IMG/VR virus record: IMGVR_UViG_3300035670_000495
Location: 1 to 41,716 of that record
Strand: one strand, 5' to 3'
DNA from: a virus
DNA length: 41,716 nucleotides
Shown: piece by piece, positions 28,696 to 36,281 of the stretch
How positions within the stretch are numbered: the stretch's first letter is position 1
How the letters are laid out: every line of letters begins with the position of its first letter
Position numbers and translations under genes: made by a program
The notes under the pieces: model-generated
What the model saw: the letters and a program-made list of their open reading frames with translations, nothing else
What the model was told of the DNA's origin: nothing
Database searches by the model: none

Positions 28696-29509
28696 GACTG
28701 GACTGTCCAAATGTAGTTGTTATAACATTATTGACAAAGTCAAAGTGTTCTTTGGCAGGCAGAATTCTGCGCGTCATGGCTCGAAGAAGCCACCTGTCAG
28801 TTCCGTCATACCGTGCCTGGAATGGCTTTCTGCCGTGAATGACGGTGTTGTTGTTGATGATTAGTAGCTGACCGGCGTCCAGCGCGTACTCTTCAATCGA
28901 CTCGCTAATCGCCTCTTCCAAAACTTGAAGCGCTCTCTCAGCACCAGGAGTCAGGCCGCGCATGAGGTGGTGGTCGTAGGTCATGTGCCAAGGAGCGTCG
29001 GTGCGACGAGGGTCGCCGACGAGGCGAAGTATCGGCATGACAAACTTCGAGTTTGGAGTGCCATCAACCATAAAGCTGTCGTCAAGTGATGTCTCGAAGT
29101 TTGGAAGCTGAAGCTCATCAACTACATCCTCGGCATCGAACTTATACAAAAGCTTATCTACAATTGTAGATACCTTTGCGTAAGTCGTCGGAGCGTTTTG
29201 ATCACCTCGAAGACACAGTAAAAAGATGTGATCTGGCTTGTATGGGTGAAACGCCGTCTCGGTATGAAGCTTGAGCTCTGTCTTTGACGATGTTGAGATC
29301 TGACCGTACTCAGTCTTTGGATTTGGAAGAACATGCTGAATGCGAAGACCACGCTGCTCTTGCTTGTACCCGACAATGACACCATAGCGCGACGCGATAG
29401 TGCGAAGAACATTGTAGGCATCAGGGATCATCTCCTCACCGTGCGTAGTGATCATCGGGGTAGCAGGAATGTGCCCGATGTCTAGGCCGGTGTAGAGCTT
29501 TACTTCCAT
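28688..29509 (-). CDS. Clavaminate-synthase-like Fe(II)/2-oxoglutarate oxygenase (amino-acid hydroxylase type)
   Basis: The facial triad is visible: H82-x-E84 in KLHTETAFHPYKPDHIFLLCLRGD, distal H225 in NNNTVIHGRKPF, and R243 in DRWLLRAM, which would bind 2-oxoglutarate. The HTE-x-AFH-x7-L-x-CLR stretch is typical of the AsnO/VioC/OrfP branch, where free L-asparagine or L-arginine is hydroxylated at the beta carbon; E replaces the usual D of other TauD-like enzymes. At 273 aa it is somewhat shorter than VioC. TATAAA lies four bases before the ATG, suggesting leaderless expression. It is divergent from a methyltransferase and a GH130-like gene. The substrate could be a free amino acid, a virion protein residue or a small metabolite. 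Confidence 0.85.
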   Translation of the reverse strand: MEVKLYTGLDIGHIPATPMITTHGEEMIPDAYNVLRTIASRYGVIVGYKQEQRGLRIQHVLPNPKTEYGQISTSSKTELKLHTETAFHPYKPDHIFLLCLRGDQNAPTTYAKVSTIVDKLLYKFDAEDVVDELQLPNFETSLDDSFMVDGTPNSKFVMPILRLVGDPRRTDAPWHMTYDHHLMRGLTPGAERALQVLEEAISESIEEYALDAGQLLIINNNTVIHGRKPFQARYDGTDRWLLRAMTRRILPAKEHFDFVNNVITTTFGQSSHA

Positions 29510-29543
29510 ACAGTTTATAGTACCTTGTATTGAGGGCTAAAAG

Positions 29544-29549
29544 TAGAAT
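29544..29549 (+). promoter_or_regulatory. -10 element for leaderless expression of the methyltransferase
   Basis: TAGAAT is followed by exactly six bases and then ATG at 29556, which places the transcript start on the A of the start codon. There is no RBS and no good -35. Confidence 0.5.
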
Positions 29550-29555
29550 GATCGA

Positions 29556-30302
29556 ATGAAGTCAAATCCTTTCAACAATGTTCGGCCGGACGTAGCCGAG
29601 GCTGTAAGAACCGTGACTCAACGCGCCGATGACTACCACCGGACGCACCTTGCTCGGCTGGCCCGAACAGCGGGACTGTTCGTAGACATGAATCCTCAGG
29701 GGAAGGTTCTCGAGATGGGAACCTCCGGATTCTTTCCCGCACTTGTCGATGAGCTCGAGCTACCGGTCGAGGTGTCCGTGACTCGTCATCAGCGGGGCGG
29801 AGGCGGAAGCTACAAAGAGATGCTCGTTGATCTTGAGTACGACAAACTACCTGTTGAGGACGAGACGTTTGACTTTGTGCTGTGCTGCGAGGTCCTCGAG
29901 CACATGGAGATCGACCCGATGTTCATGCTGTGCGAGATGAACCGAGTCATGAAACTTGGCGCGTCCCTATTGTTGACAACTCCGAACATAACGAGCTCGC
30001 GAGGTCTGGCAAAGATGAGGGCGGGCGGAGAGCCGTACTTCTACATGCAGTACCACAAGAGCCGCGAGTATCATCGTCATAACTACGAGTACAGCGTTCC
30101 GTCGCTGACACGGTTGCTGGCGGCGGCAGGATTTCAAGGATACATCTGGACAGAGGACCTGTTCGAGGACGGAATGCCAGATGTCGTTGAAAAGTGTAAG
30201 GCGGCAGGATTCAATGTCGATAACGTGGGCGACAACATACTTGCAAAGTGCATAAAATCAGGCGTCCCTATCGACAGGTATCCAAGTGGAATCTACGTTT
30301 GA
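29556..30302 (+). CDS. Class I SAM-dependent methyltransferase (248 aa)
   Basis: Motif I VLEMGTSG (residues 51-58), the post-I acidic region near residues 66-75, FDFVLCCEVLEHM (105-117) and LLLTTPN (~140) match the Methyltransf_11/23 family that methylates sugars or small molecules. A C-terminal part (YHKSREYHRHNYEYSVPSL...LAAAGF) is the usual closing helix-strand pair of polysaccharide-type methyltransferases. The next gene's GTG lies inside its last codons (17-bp overlap), so the two are co-translated. Together with the divergent oxygenase this forms a small modification cluster. The acceptor is unknown. Confidence 0.85.
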   Translation: MKSNPFNNVRPDVAEAVRTVTQRADDYHRTHLARLARTAGLFVDMNPQGKVLEMGTSGFFPALVDELELPVEVSVTRHQRGGGGSYKEMLVDLEYDKLPVEDETFDFVLCCEVLEHMEIDPMFMLCEMNRVMKLGASLLLTTPNITSSRGLAKMRAGGEPYFYMQYHKSREYHRHNYEYSVPSLTRLLAAAGFQGYIWTEDLFEDGMPDVVEKCKAAGFNVDNVGDNILAKCIKSGVPIDRYPSGIYV

Positions 30303-31221
30303 AACACTAGGAGGAGAGGTCAGGAATCTTAGGAGACTTGTAGATCCTGAGGTCAAGATCTGGTCGGCGTTCAATCCGTCAATTGGCATGTCGCCAGATG
30401 GCAAGTACGCGATCGCGATCAGGTCGAGCAACTACGTGATCCTCCCTTCAGGTGAGTTGTACGTAACCGTAGGTGGACCGATCAAGAATCAAGTCTGGTT
30501 CTCGGAATTAGACAACGACTTGAAGATAACTAACCTGAGACAGATCGACTTCTCAAATTGTGGCTATTCAATACGACGCGGGGTTGAAGATCCCAAGCTG
30601 ATGTGGCGGGACGGAGGGTGGAACTTTACCGGCGTCCTGATGGAAAGAGAACACACACCGGTCGCCCGTCACTGCTACTGCGAGATGGACAAGAGCGCGA
30701 CGAAGGTTGTAAAGATAGAGAAACATCTCGGCGTTGAGGCAAAAAAGCCAGAAAAGAACTGGATGACGCCGTACGAAAGATCGCCGCACTTTGACTACAT
30801 CTATGGCCCGTCAGCAATTATCAAAGACGACAAGATGATTCACACGCTGCTAGACAAGAAAGAATACACAGGTCTTCGAGGAAACACTCACCTGCACGCG
30901 CTCGGCGATGGAACCTATCTTTGTGTAATGCACAAGCTGTGGTCGAAAGAATACACCGTCTATTCAGATAGGCACTTCAGCAACGTCACCGCTAAAGATA
31001 AAAACTACTTTCATTACTTTGTTCGGTTTGACGAGCGTGGGACTTTGATCGAGATTAGTGAGCCGTTTCAATTCGTGTCTAGAGGAATCGAGTTTGCTGC
31101 TGGATTGGTTGAAAAAGACGGACACTATGTAATCAGCTTTGGTAAGGAAGATGTGTCGTCCCACCTTGGAATCATTGACAAAAAGATTGTAAGAAAGATG
31201 CTGGTTTCAGTGAACAAGTAG
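30286..31221 (+). CDS. GH130-like five-bladed propeller protein (glycoside phosphorylase/mannosyltransferase type)
   Basis: Motifs run FNPSI (29-33), VEDPKLM (100-106), EKNWM (156-160), LHALGDGTYLCV (~203-214), GIEFAAG (267-273) and SFGKED (284-289). The order of an N-P-S/I, an R-x-EDP and an EKNW motif followed by a late G-x-E-x-A-G and F-G-x-x-D pattern fits the GH130 and related GH43/32-like propellers, which cleave or form beta-mannosidic bonds. The catalytic carboxylates were not assigned with certainty, and some members of this superfamily are inactive or act as transferases. The GTG start overlaps the methyltransferase gene. A role in building or editing a methylated glycan is inferred. 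Confidence 0.65.
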   Translation: MESTFETLGGEVRNLRRLVDPEVKIWSAFNPSIGMSPDGKYAIAIRSSNYVILPSGELYVTVGGPIKNQVWFSELDNDLKITNLRQIDFSNCGYSIRRGVEDPKLMWRDGGWNFTGVLMEREHTPVARHCYCEMDKSATKVVKIEKHLGVEAKKPEKNWMTPYERSPHFDYIYGPSAIIKDDKMIHTLLDKKEYTGLRGNTHLHALGDGTYLCVMHKLWSKEYTVYSDRHFSNVTAKDKNYFHYFVRFDERGTLIEISEPFQFVSRGIEFAAGLVEKDGHYVISFGKEDVSSHLGIIDKKIVRKMLVSVNK

Positions 31222-31222
31222 T

Positions 31223-31228
31223 TATAAT
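31223..31228 (+). promoter_or_regulatory. -10 element for leaderless expression of nei2
   Basis: A perfect TATAAT is followed by exactly six bases and ATG at 31235, so transcription would begin on the start codon. No RBS and no clear -35. Leaderless genes are common in Actinomycetota. Confidence 0.6.
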
Positions 31229-31234
31229 AGATCT

Positions 31235-32029
31235 ATGCCAGAAGGACACAGCATACGACATCTAGCGACAGTTCACAGTTATGGATTTGTAGGGACGAAA
31301 GTACGAGCGTCAAGCCCGCAAGGCAGATTCGCAGAAGGAGCCGCGCTGATTGACGGCAGAGTTATGACCGACACCAGCGCTCATGGCAAGCACCTCTTTC
31401 TTCACTTCGACGACGTAATTGTTCATGTTCATCTTGGGCTCTATGGCTGGTTCAAGACAAGAAAAAACAAGGGACAAAAGCCTGCTGAAAGTACAAGGCT
31501 TAGACTTGAGAACGACGACTACATCTCAGATTTGAGTGGTCCTACTCAATGTGAGACTATGACTGTCGAGGAAATGATAAAGAAAAAGTCCACACTCGGT
31601 GAGGATCCAATTCATGATTCTGCTAACCCGGAAATTGTGTGGCAGAAAATAAAGAAGAGCAAGAAGTCGGTTGGTCAGTTGCTCATGGATCAGGCGGTGG
31701 TTGCTGGGATCGGCAATGTCTACAGAGCCGAATTGTTGTTCTTGTCAAATGTGTCACCTTTCATGCCTGGTAAAGACCTCGACGAGAAAACATTCAGAAA
31801 GATGTGGAGTGACTCGGTCAGACTTCTACGTCTTGGAGCTGAAGATGGCAAGATAAAAACTGTGCTCGAGGAGCACTTGACCGACGACGAGGTCAAACTT
31901 CATGGTTGTACACAAACGAGCTATGTGTACAAAAGAACGGGAAATCCTTGTAGAAGGTGTGATTCGAACATCATGTCAGACGACATGGGAGGTCGTACTG
32001 TATACTGGTGCCCGAGCTGTCAGAAGTAG
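31235..32029 (+). CDS. nei2: Nei2/Fpg-family DNA glycosylase (endonuclease VIII-like)
   Basis: The N-terminus MPEGHSI gives the catalytic P2 (Schiff base) and E3; a conserved lysine lies in AHGKHL. The helix-two-turn-helix motif is VVAGIGNVYRAE, and the C-terminal zinc finger has C239-x2-C242 ... C259-x2-C262 with the arginine of GGRTVYWC. The MPEGH start and finger type fit actinobacterial Nei2, which removes oxidised pyrimidines and nicks the strand. At 264 aa it is full length. The next gene starts inside its end, so they are co-expressed. Phage-borne base excision repair may protect the genome in sunlit or oxidising water. Confidence 0.9.
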   Translation: MPEGHSIRHLATVHSYGFVGTKVRASSPQGRFAEGAALIDGRVMTDTSAHGKHLFLHFDDVIVHVHLGLYGWFKTRKNKGQKPAESTRLRLENDDYISDLSGPTQCETMTVEEMIKKKSTLGEDPIHDSANPEIVWQKIKKSKKSVGQLLMDQAVVAGIGNVYRAELLFLSNVSPFMPGKDLDEKTFRKMWSDSVRLLRLGAEDGKIKTVLEEHLTDDEVKLHGCTQTSYVYKRTGNPCRRCDSNIMSDDMGGRTVYWCPSCQK

Positions 32030-32226
32030 AAGAGATACGCGTCACAGATGATGGCGACCACGACAGGTTCGCGCACTACGTTGAAAAAGACGAAATCACT
32101 TACGCCCTAGTTACAGGAGCACCTGTCATCGCGCTATGTGGAAAAATCTGGGTTCCGTCCAGGGATCCAGATAAGTATCCTGTCTGTAAAACTTGCGCCG
32201 AGGTACTTGCGAAATTGTCAAGTTAG
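32008..32226 (+). CDS. DUF3039-type zinc-binding small protein (72 aa)
   Basis: A GTG start at 32008 lies inside nei2 (22-bp overlap). The sequence D-D-GDHDRFAHYVEKDEI, then VTGAPVIALCGKIWVPSRDP and PVCKTC matches the actinobacterial DUF3039 family almost along its whole length. Three cysteines plus a histidine can form one zinc site. In hosts the gene is widespread and its role is not known to me. Finding it overlapped with nei2 suggests capture from an actinobacterial host. Confidence 0.82.
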   Translation: MPELSEVEEIRVTDDGDHDRFAHYVEKDEITYALVTGAPVIALCGKIWVPSRDPDKYPVCKTCAEVLAKLSS

Positions 32227-32244
32227 AGCCGTTCCAAGTATAAT
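32215..32244 (+). promoter_or_regulatory. Promoter of the ribonucleotide reductase operon
   Basis: TTGTCA (32215-32220), an 18-base spacer and TATAAT (32239-32244) form the clearest sigma-70 promoter in the window. The start near 32251 leaves a ~30-base leader with GAAGGG eight bases before the GTG of the reductase gene. Confidence 0.75.
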
Positions 32245-32281
32245 TTACTTCTCTCCAATTTCACAGTGAAGGGCCTATTCC

Positions 32282-34339
32282 GTGTCAACATCGTCTATGT
32301 ACTCATTCCGCATCAGCCAAGACTTCGTGGAGGAGTATAAGACGAAAAAGCCGCCATTTGGCTATCAAGACGCGGCGGGAAACTCTGTCGGTGAGATTAC
32401 CTTCCTACGCACCTATTCGCGACTCAAGGAAGACGGAACAAAAGAAACATGGGCCGAGGTATGCGAGCGAGTCATCAACGGCATGTACTCGCTTCAGAAA
32501 GATCACTGTAAGACAAACAGACTTCCTTGGAACGATGCCAAGGCCCAGGCCAGCGCGAAAGACGCGTTTGATCGACTGTTCAATCTCAAGTGGACGCCTC
32601 CTGGTCGCGGTCTGTGGGTCATGGGTACACCGCTTGTAAACATTCAAAAGAACTCGGCCGCTCTTCAAAACTGCGCATTTGTTTCAACAATGGAAATGAC
32701 AAAGGCAAATCCAGCAAAGCCTTTCGCTTTCTTGATGGAGGCGTCGATGCTCGGCGTAGGTGTCGGCTTTGACAACAAGGGCGCAGACAAAGAGTTCAAG
32801 ATCTACAAGCCGCTTGACGCTGGTATCTACGTGTATGAAGTACCGGACACTCGAGAGGGCTGGGTTGAGTCGGTGACAATGTTGCTGAACTCGTACTTGA
32901 AGCCAGAGATGAACAGAGTTGGATTTGACTATCGCTATGTTCGTCCAGCAGGCGCTCCGATCAAGACATTTGGTGGAACAGCCGCAGGTCACGAGCCGCT
33001 TGAGAAGCTTCACAATCACATCGTGAAGTTGTTTGAAGGTCGTGAAGGTCAACTACTGACTCGCACCGACATTGCTGACATTGGCAACTTGATCGGCGTT
33101 TGTGTCGTTTCTGGTAATGTTCGTCGCTCGGCAGAGCTGCTGATCGGTCAAATCGATGACAAAGACTTCTTGAACCTCAAGAACGCAGAGGCATTTCCGA
33201 CAAGAAACTCGTATGACCCTGATGCACCGGGCTGGGGCTGGATGTCAAATAACTCAGTTGAAGTTCGTGTCGGTCAAGATCTCACTCCAATCATCGAAGG
33301 CATCGCGCTCAATGGTGAGCCTGGCGTCATTTGGATGGATGTTACGAGGAAGTTTGGCAGACTAGGCGACAAGCCAAACAACAAAGATCACCGCGTTGCC
33401 GGATACAACCCATGTGCTGAACAGTCGCTTGAGTCGTACGAATGCTGCACACTTGTTGAGACATACCTCAACCGTCATGAAAACCTCGAGGACTATAGAA
33501 AGACGCTGAAGTACGCGTATCTGTATGCCAAGACGGTGACACTGCTTCCTACGCACTGGGAAGAAACAAACGCGATTATGCAGAGGAACCGACGCATCGG
33601 CGCCTCGATGTCAGGCGTTGCTAACTTTGCAGACACTCACGGACTTCCAGTTCTCAGGGACTGGATGGACGCAGGCTACGAGACAATCAAAGGCTACGAC
33701 GTAACCTACTCAGAGTGGTTAGGCATTCGCGAGTCGATCAAGATGACGACAGTCAAGCCTTCAGGTACAGTGTCAATTCTTGCTGGCGAGTCGCCAGGAG
33801 TTCACTGGACACCAGGTGGAAAGTACTTCCTCAGAGCGATCAGATTCTCAAACGAAGACCCGATGCTCGCGCTGTTCAAGATGGCGAACTATCGAGTAGA
33901 GCCAGCATCTGAGTCTCCTGACACGACGTCGGTGGTGTTTTTCCCGATTATGTCACACGCCAAGCGCGCCGAGCGAGACGTGACGATCTTTGAAAAGATG
34001 TCGCTGGCCGGTACCGCTCAGCACCACTGGTCGGACAATTCTGTGTCGGTGACAATCTCGTTCGATCCAGAGACAGAGGCCAAGCACATCGGAACTGTTC
34101 TTCACATGTACGACGGCCGTCTCAAGACGGTGTCGTTCTTGCCGAGTGGAAGCATGACCTACCCGCAGATGCCATACACGCAGATCACCGAGGAAGAGTA
34201 CAACACGGCGTCAAGCAACTTGATGCCTATTGACCTCAGTGGAATCTATGCTGGACTTGCTGCTGATGCGATCGGCGAAAGCTACTGCACAACCGATGCC
34301 TGCGAGATCAAGTTTGTCAAGGAGAACGCCAAGTCGTGA
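32282..34339 (+). CDS. nrdJ: Adenosylcobalamin-dependent (class II) ribonucleoside-triphosphate reductase
   Basis: A 685-aa monomeric RTPR-type enzyme. Key sites: C131 in QNCAFVST pairs with the cysteine of YECCTL (C388/C389) as the substrate-reducing dithiol, C378 in NPCAEQ is the thiyl-radical cysteine with N376 and E380 beside it, and VKPSGTVSILAGESPGVHW is the conserved second glycine-rich segment. The C-terminal C669-x4-C674 tail can pass electrons from thioredoxin. It makes dNTPs without oxygen demand, using host vitamin B12. Start GTG at 32282 with GAAGGG. It is about 50 residues shorter than the Lactobacillus enzyme. It supplies phage DNA synthesis and heads an operon of small genes. 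Confidence 0.93.
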   Translation: MSTSSMYSFRISQDFVEEYKTKKPPFGYQDAAGNSVGEITFLRTYSRLKEDGTKETWAEVCERVINGMYSLQKDHCKTNRLPWNDAKAQASAKDAFDRLFNLKWTPPGRGLWVMGTPLVNIQKNSAALQNCAFVSTMEMTKANPAKPFAFLMEASMLGVGVGFDNKGADKEFKIYKPLDAGIYVYEVPDTREGWVESVTMLLNSYLKPEMNRVGFDYRYVRPAGAPIKTFGGTAAGHEPLEKLHNHIVKLFEGREGQLLTRTDIADIGNLIGVCVVSGNVRRSAELLIGQIDDKDFLNLKNAEAFPTRNSYDPDAPGWGWMSNNSVEVRVGQDLTPIIEGIALNGEPGVIWMDVTRKFGRLGDKPNNKDHRVAGYNPCAEQSLESYECCTLVETYLNRHENLEDYRKTLKYAYLYAKTVTLLPTHWEETNAIMQRNRRIGASMSGVANFADTHGLPVLRDWMDAGYETIKGYDVTYSEWLGIRESIKMTTVKPSGTVSILAGESPGVHWTPGGKYFLRAIRFSNEDPMLALFKMANYRVEPASESPDTTSVVFFPIMSHAKRAERDVTIFEKMSLAGTAQHHWSDNSVSVTISFDPETEAKHIGTVLHMYDGRLKTVSFLPSGSMTYPQMPYTQITEEEYNTASSNLMPIDLSGIYAGLAADAIGESYCTTDACEIKFVKENAKS

Positions 34340-34518
34340 TTGACGGGCAGTTTGTCCACTTCTCTATCGGCGGTTGGGGAATGAACTACTACTTGACCCC
34401 GTGTGGTCTCAATGATGGAAACTACTGGGTAACCCAGAGTAAGGCAAGCGTCAGTTGCCCCAAATGCAACGAGGCAATGGAACCTGCCAAAAATAAGGGC
34501 GGTAAGAAACAGGATTAG
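34336..34518 (+). CDS. 60-aa zinc-ribbon-like small protein
   Basis: The GTG overlaps the reductase stop (GTGA). The pattern H-F-x10-L-T-PCG near residue 23 and SVSCPKCNEAM near residue 41 leaves a histidine and three cysteines, as in a small zinc-binding fold often seen in actinobacterial and phage accessory proteins. It ends in a lysine-rich tail. Translation is coupled to the reductase, so it may be an accessory factor, but its function is unknown. Confidence 0.68.
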   Translation: MIDGQFVHFSIGGWGMNYYLTPCGLNDGNYWVTQSKASVSCPKCNEAMEPAKNKGGKKQD

Positions 34519-34557
34519 GATGTATCCAGGGAGAGGGCTCTATAGAGGGAGCTTTCA

Positions 34558-34866
34558 GTGGAACAGATCAAGAACATCCTGCTCAGGATCATTGCAACAT
34601 TCCTGGCAACAGGACTGGGCGTCATCGGCGCAGGCACTATCGCGGGTGTGCCAATTATTCAGTCGATCTTCATGGCGGGCATTGGAGGCGTTGCGTCTGT
34701 CGTCGAAGGACTAAGTCGCGCCTTCTTGAACGACGGAAAGCTTGATGCTGAAGAAATCAACGCCGTGTTTGCCAAGGTTCAGAACGGAACGTACTCGTCA
34801 ACGCCAAACGGCGAAAACGTTTCTACACTTGCTGAGGGCGTCTACGAGGCCGAGCAGCAGTCGTGA
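34558..34866 (+). CDS. Holin-like small membrane protein (102 aa)
   Basis: GTG start behind GAGGGAG. Two hydrophobic segments are present: residues ~6-29 (ILLRIIATFLATGLGVIGAGTIAG) and ~31-48 (PIIQSIFMAGIGGVASVV). A soluble acidic tail follows with an EF-like DGKLDAEEINAVF helix. Proteins of this layout occur in actinophage lysis regions and are usually called holins. A lipoprotein and a two-pass membrane protein follow with overlapping starts, so the three may work together at the envelope. Holin function is not proven by sequence. Confidence 0.68.
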   Translation: MEQIKNILLRIIATFLATGLGVIGAGTIAGVPIIQSIFMAGIGGVASVVEGLSRAFLNDGKLDAEEINAVFAKVQNGTYSSTPNGENVSTLAEGVYEAEQQS

Positions 34867-35099
34867 TTCGTCGAGTCATCGCTGTAGCGGGACTTGTTGT
34901 CGCTGTAGCTGGATGTGGCTATGATGGCCACTATCGCTACGAATGTCAAGACCCCGAAAACTGGGAAGAGGACTACTGTAACCCTCCTCTGTGCCTGGTC
35001 GACGGAATGTGCACGGAGACATTGATCGGCTTTGACCCAGAGAACCCGCCACAAGACTTACCAGAAAACACAGAAACAGAGGACGGTGTTCAGCCATGA
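34863..35099 (+). CDS. Small cysteine-rich lipoprotein (78 aa)
   Basis: The GTG overlaps the previous stop. RRVIAVAGLVVAVAGC is a lipoprotein signal peptide with the lipobox cysteine at residue 18. The mature ~60 residues contain four more cysteines (YEC, DYC, PLC, GMC) and an acidic proline-rich end, so disulfides are likely outside the membrane. Placement between a holin-like and another membrane protein could indicate an envelope-disruption set or a superinfection-exclusion lipoprotein. No family was recognised. Confidence 0.72.
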   Translation: MIRRVIAVAGLVVAVAGCGYDGHYRYECQDPENWEEDYCNPPLCLVDGMCTETLIGFDPENPPQDLPENTETEDGVQP

Positions 35100-35374
35100 A
35101 AAACAAAACCAGAATGTCCCCAGAAGATCTCGACGCTCGGTTGAAGTTCGTCGTCGGCTGCGTACTTGCTGGCGTTCTAACAATCACCTCGGTCGGAGTC
35201 CTCTACGCTTTGGTGTTCGTAACACAGCCAATTGGCGTGCAGGCAGAAAATGACAAGATGTTCTTTGGAGTCTTGTCGTCCGTTGCGACGTTCATCACGG
35301 GAACGCTGGCAGGACTTATGATCTCTACAGGTAGAAATAAGCAAGCAGACGAGGAGGACGAAAGTGCTGAATGA
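35096..35374 (+). CDS. Two-pass small membrane protein (92 aa)
   Basis: The ATG overlaps the lipoprotein stop (ATGA). Two transmembrane helices are seen: residues ~17-42 (KFVVGCVLAGVLTITSVGVLYALVF) and ~55-76 (FFGVLSSVATFITGTLAGLMI), with an acidic tail (ADEEDESAE). The short charged N-terminus and the hairpin layout match class II holins. It is one of several candidates for the lysis pore in this window. Confidence 0.7.
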   Translation: MKNKTRMSPEDLDARLKFVVGCVLAGVLTITSVGVLYALVFVTQPIGVQAENDKMFFGVLSSVATFITGTLAGLMISTGRNKQADEEDESAE

Positions 35375-35480
35375 GTTGATTATGGTCGTAGTAGCTGTAG
35401 TCGGAGTGTTTGCTGGATACGCCGCAGGCAAGAAAGCTAGAAGAGGTCATAACGATAACTGTGTTTGTGCTTGCTGCTAG
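35364..35480 (+). CDS. 38-aa membrane micro-protein with C-terminal cysteine cluster
   Basis: GTG at 35364, six bases after GGAGG, overlaps the end of the 92-aa gene; the frame stops with TAG at 35478-35480. A single hydrophobic helix (LIMVVVAVVGVFAGYAAG) is followed by a basic stretch KKARRGHND and the end NCVCACC, four cysteines in the last six residues. This could bind a metal or a cofactor at the membrane face or form disulfides. The good RBS and the chain of overlapping starts support a real gene. Confidence 0.62.
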   Translation: MLNELIMVVVAVVGVFAGYAAGKKARRGHNDNCVCACC

Positions 35481-35501
35481 TAGTAAAATCTACATAGACG
35501 C

Positions 35502-35666
35502 ATGAGCGCACTTATCGTAGCCACGCACGACATTGCTGTCGAGCTAATCGACCAGTCGTTGAACGAGTATAGCCAGCGAGATCTCGTATCGGGGCAGGAA
35601 CTTTGCGATCTTCTGTTAGACTTGAGATTGCTGTTGTCAATTGAGGTTGAACTGGCGGTTGAATGA
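35502..35666 (+). CDS. 54-aa helical protein of unknown function
   Basis: ATG at 35502, 12 bases after TAAAAT (35484-35489), so the transcript leader would be only about six bases and the gene nearly leaderless. The product (MSALIVATHDIAVELIDQSL, then leucine-rich LCDLLLDLRLLLSIEVELAVE) is acidic and fully helical, probably a small dimeric adaptor. No family was recognised. Confidence 0.55.
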   Translation: MSALIVATHDIAVELIDQSLNEYSQRDLVSGQELCDLLLDLRLLLSIEVELAVE

Positions 35667-35714
35667 TCTACTCAATGAAGTATCTTGATCTTGTGTTTGA
35701 CAGCATTTCCAAGG

Positions 35715-35720
35715 TAAAAT
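35715..35720 (+). promoter_or_regulatory. -10 element for the WhiB-like gene
   Basis: TAAAAT ends nine bases before the ATG at 35730, giving a leader of about three bases. TTGACA at 35697-35702 is too close (12 bases) to act as its -35 in the usual way. Confidence 0.4.
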
Positions 35721-35729
35721 GGAAATGTC

Positions 35730-36086
35730 ATGAAGACGGCAAAGACAAAGAATCTAAGAATCGTAGACCCGAACACGGAGTGGATGAAGCAAGCTCAGTG
35801 CAAGGGTCAGACTCATCTGTTCTACGAAGACGGGCAGGAAACAAAACTAGCTCGCTCAAAACGCGAGGCGGCGGCAAGAGCGCTATGCGCAGTTTGCCCA
35901 GTATCCGCAGAGTGCAAAGAATACGGACGAAGAAACGGCGAGTACGGGATCTGGGGTAGCGAAAACGAAACCGAAAGATTCTTAGCAGGTCATCTTTCCG
36001 ACGTTCTGATTAGACGCAGAGTTAGAAAAATTGAAGAAAATAAACGAAGACGAGCTCGAGAAAAAGAGCTACTGAAACAGCTCTAA
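35730..36086 (+). CDS. whiB: WhiB-like iron-sulfur transcription regulator (118 aa)
   Basis: The four cluster cysteines are C24 (AQCKG), C53, C56 and C62 (CAVCPVSAEC), followed by the G-[VI]-WG turn at 73-76 (YGIWGSENETER) and a basic C-terminal DNA-binding helix (RRRVRKIEENKRRRAREKE). WhiB proteins occur only in Actinomycetota and their phages and act with the main sigma factor. The S after GIWG replaces the usual second glycine. In mycobacteriophage TM4 a related protein blocks host WhiB2 and prevents superinfection, which is a plausible role here. The last 18 bases overlap the end of the convergent 70-aa gene. Confidence 0.93.
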   Translation: MKTAKTKNLRIVDPNTEWMKQAQCKGQTHLFYEDGQETKLARSKREAAARALCAVCPVSAECKEYGRRNGEYGIWGSENETERFLAGHLSDVLIRRRVRKIEENKRRRAREKELLKQL

Positions 36087-36281
36087 AACAGAATCAATTA
36101 CGGCGTTGCCAACCTCTGGCAACTTGTCTTCTTCAATAATTGTGTACATCGACCAAAGCGAGCTTGTGATTCCTTGAGCAGCCTTGTGGATTTCTTCAAA
36201 CGGTACGCCCCGGTCCTGTACGTCATCGGCAAGCGCGTTGAAGACTCTTCTGTAAATCGTTGTGTAGTCAGGAATCGTCAT
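36069..36281 (-). CDS. 70-aa helical protein of unknown function
   Basis: The frame is open from 36299, but the ATG at 36281 follows AAGGAG with a 9-base spacer and overlaps the upstream stop, so it is the better start. The product (MTIPDYTTIYRRVFNALADD...IHKAAQGITSSLW...PEVGNAVIDSVLELF) is helical and amphipathic. No family was recognised. Its end overlaps the WhiB-like gene tail to tail by 18 bases, so simultaneous transcription would interfere. Confidence 0.65.
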   Translation of the reverse strand: MTIPDYTTIYRRVFNALADDVQDRGVPFEEIHKAAQGITSSLWSMYTIIEEDKLPEVGNAVIDSVLELFQ

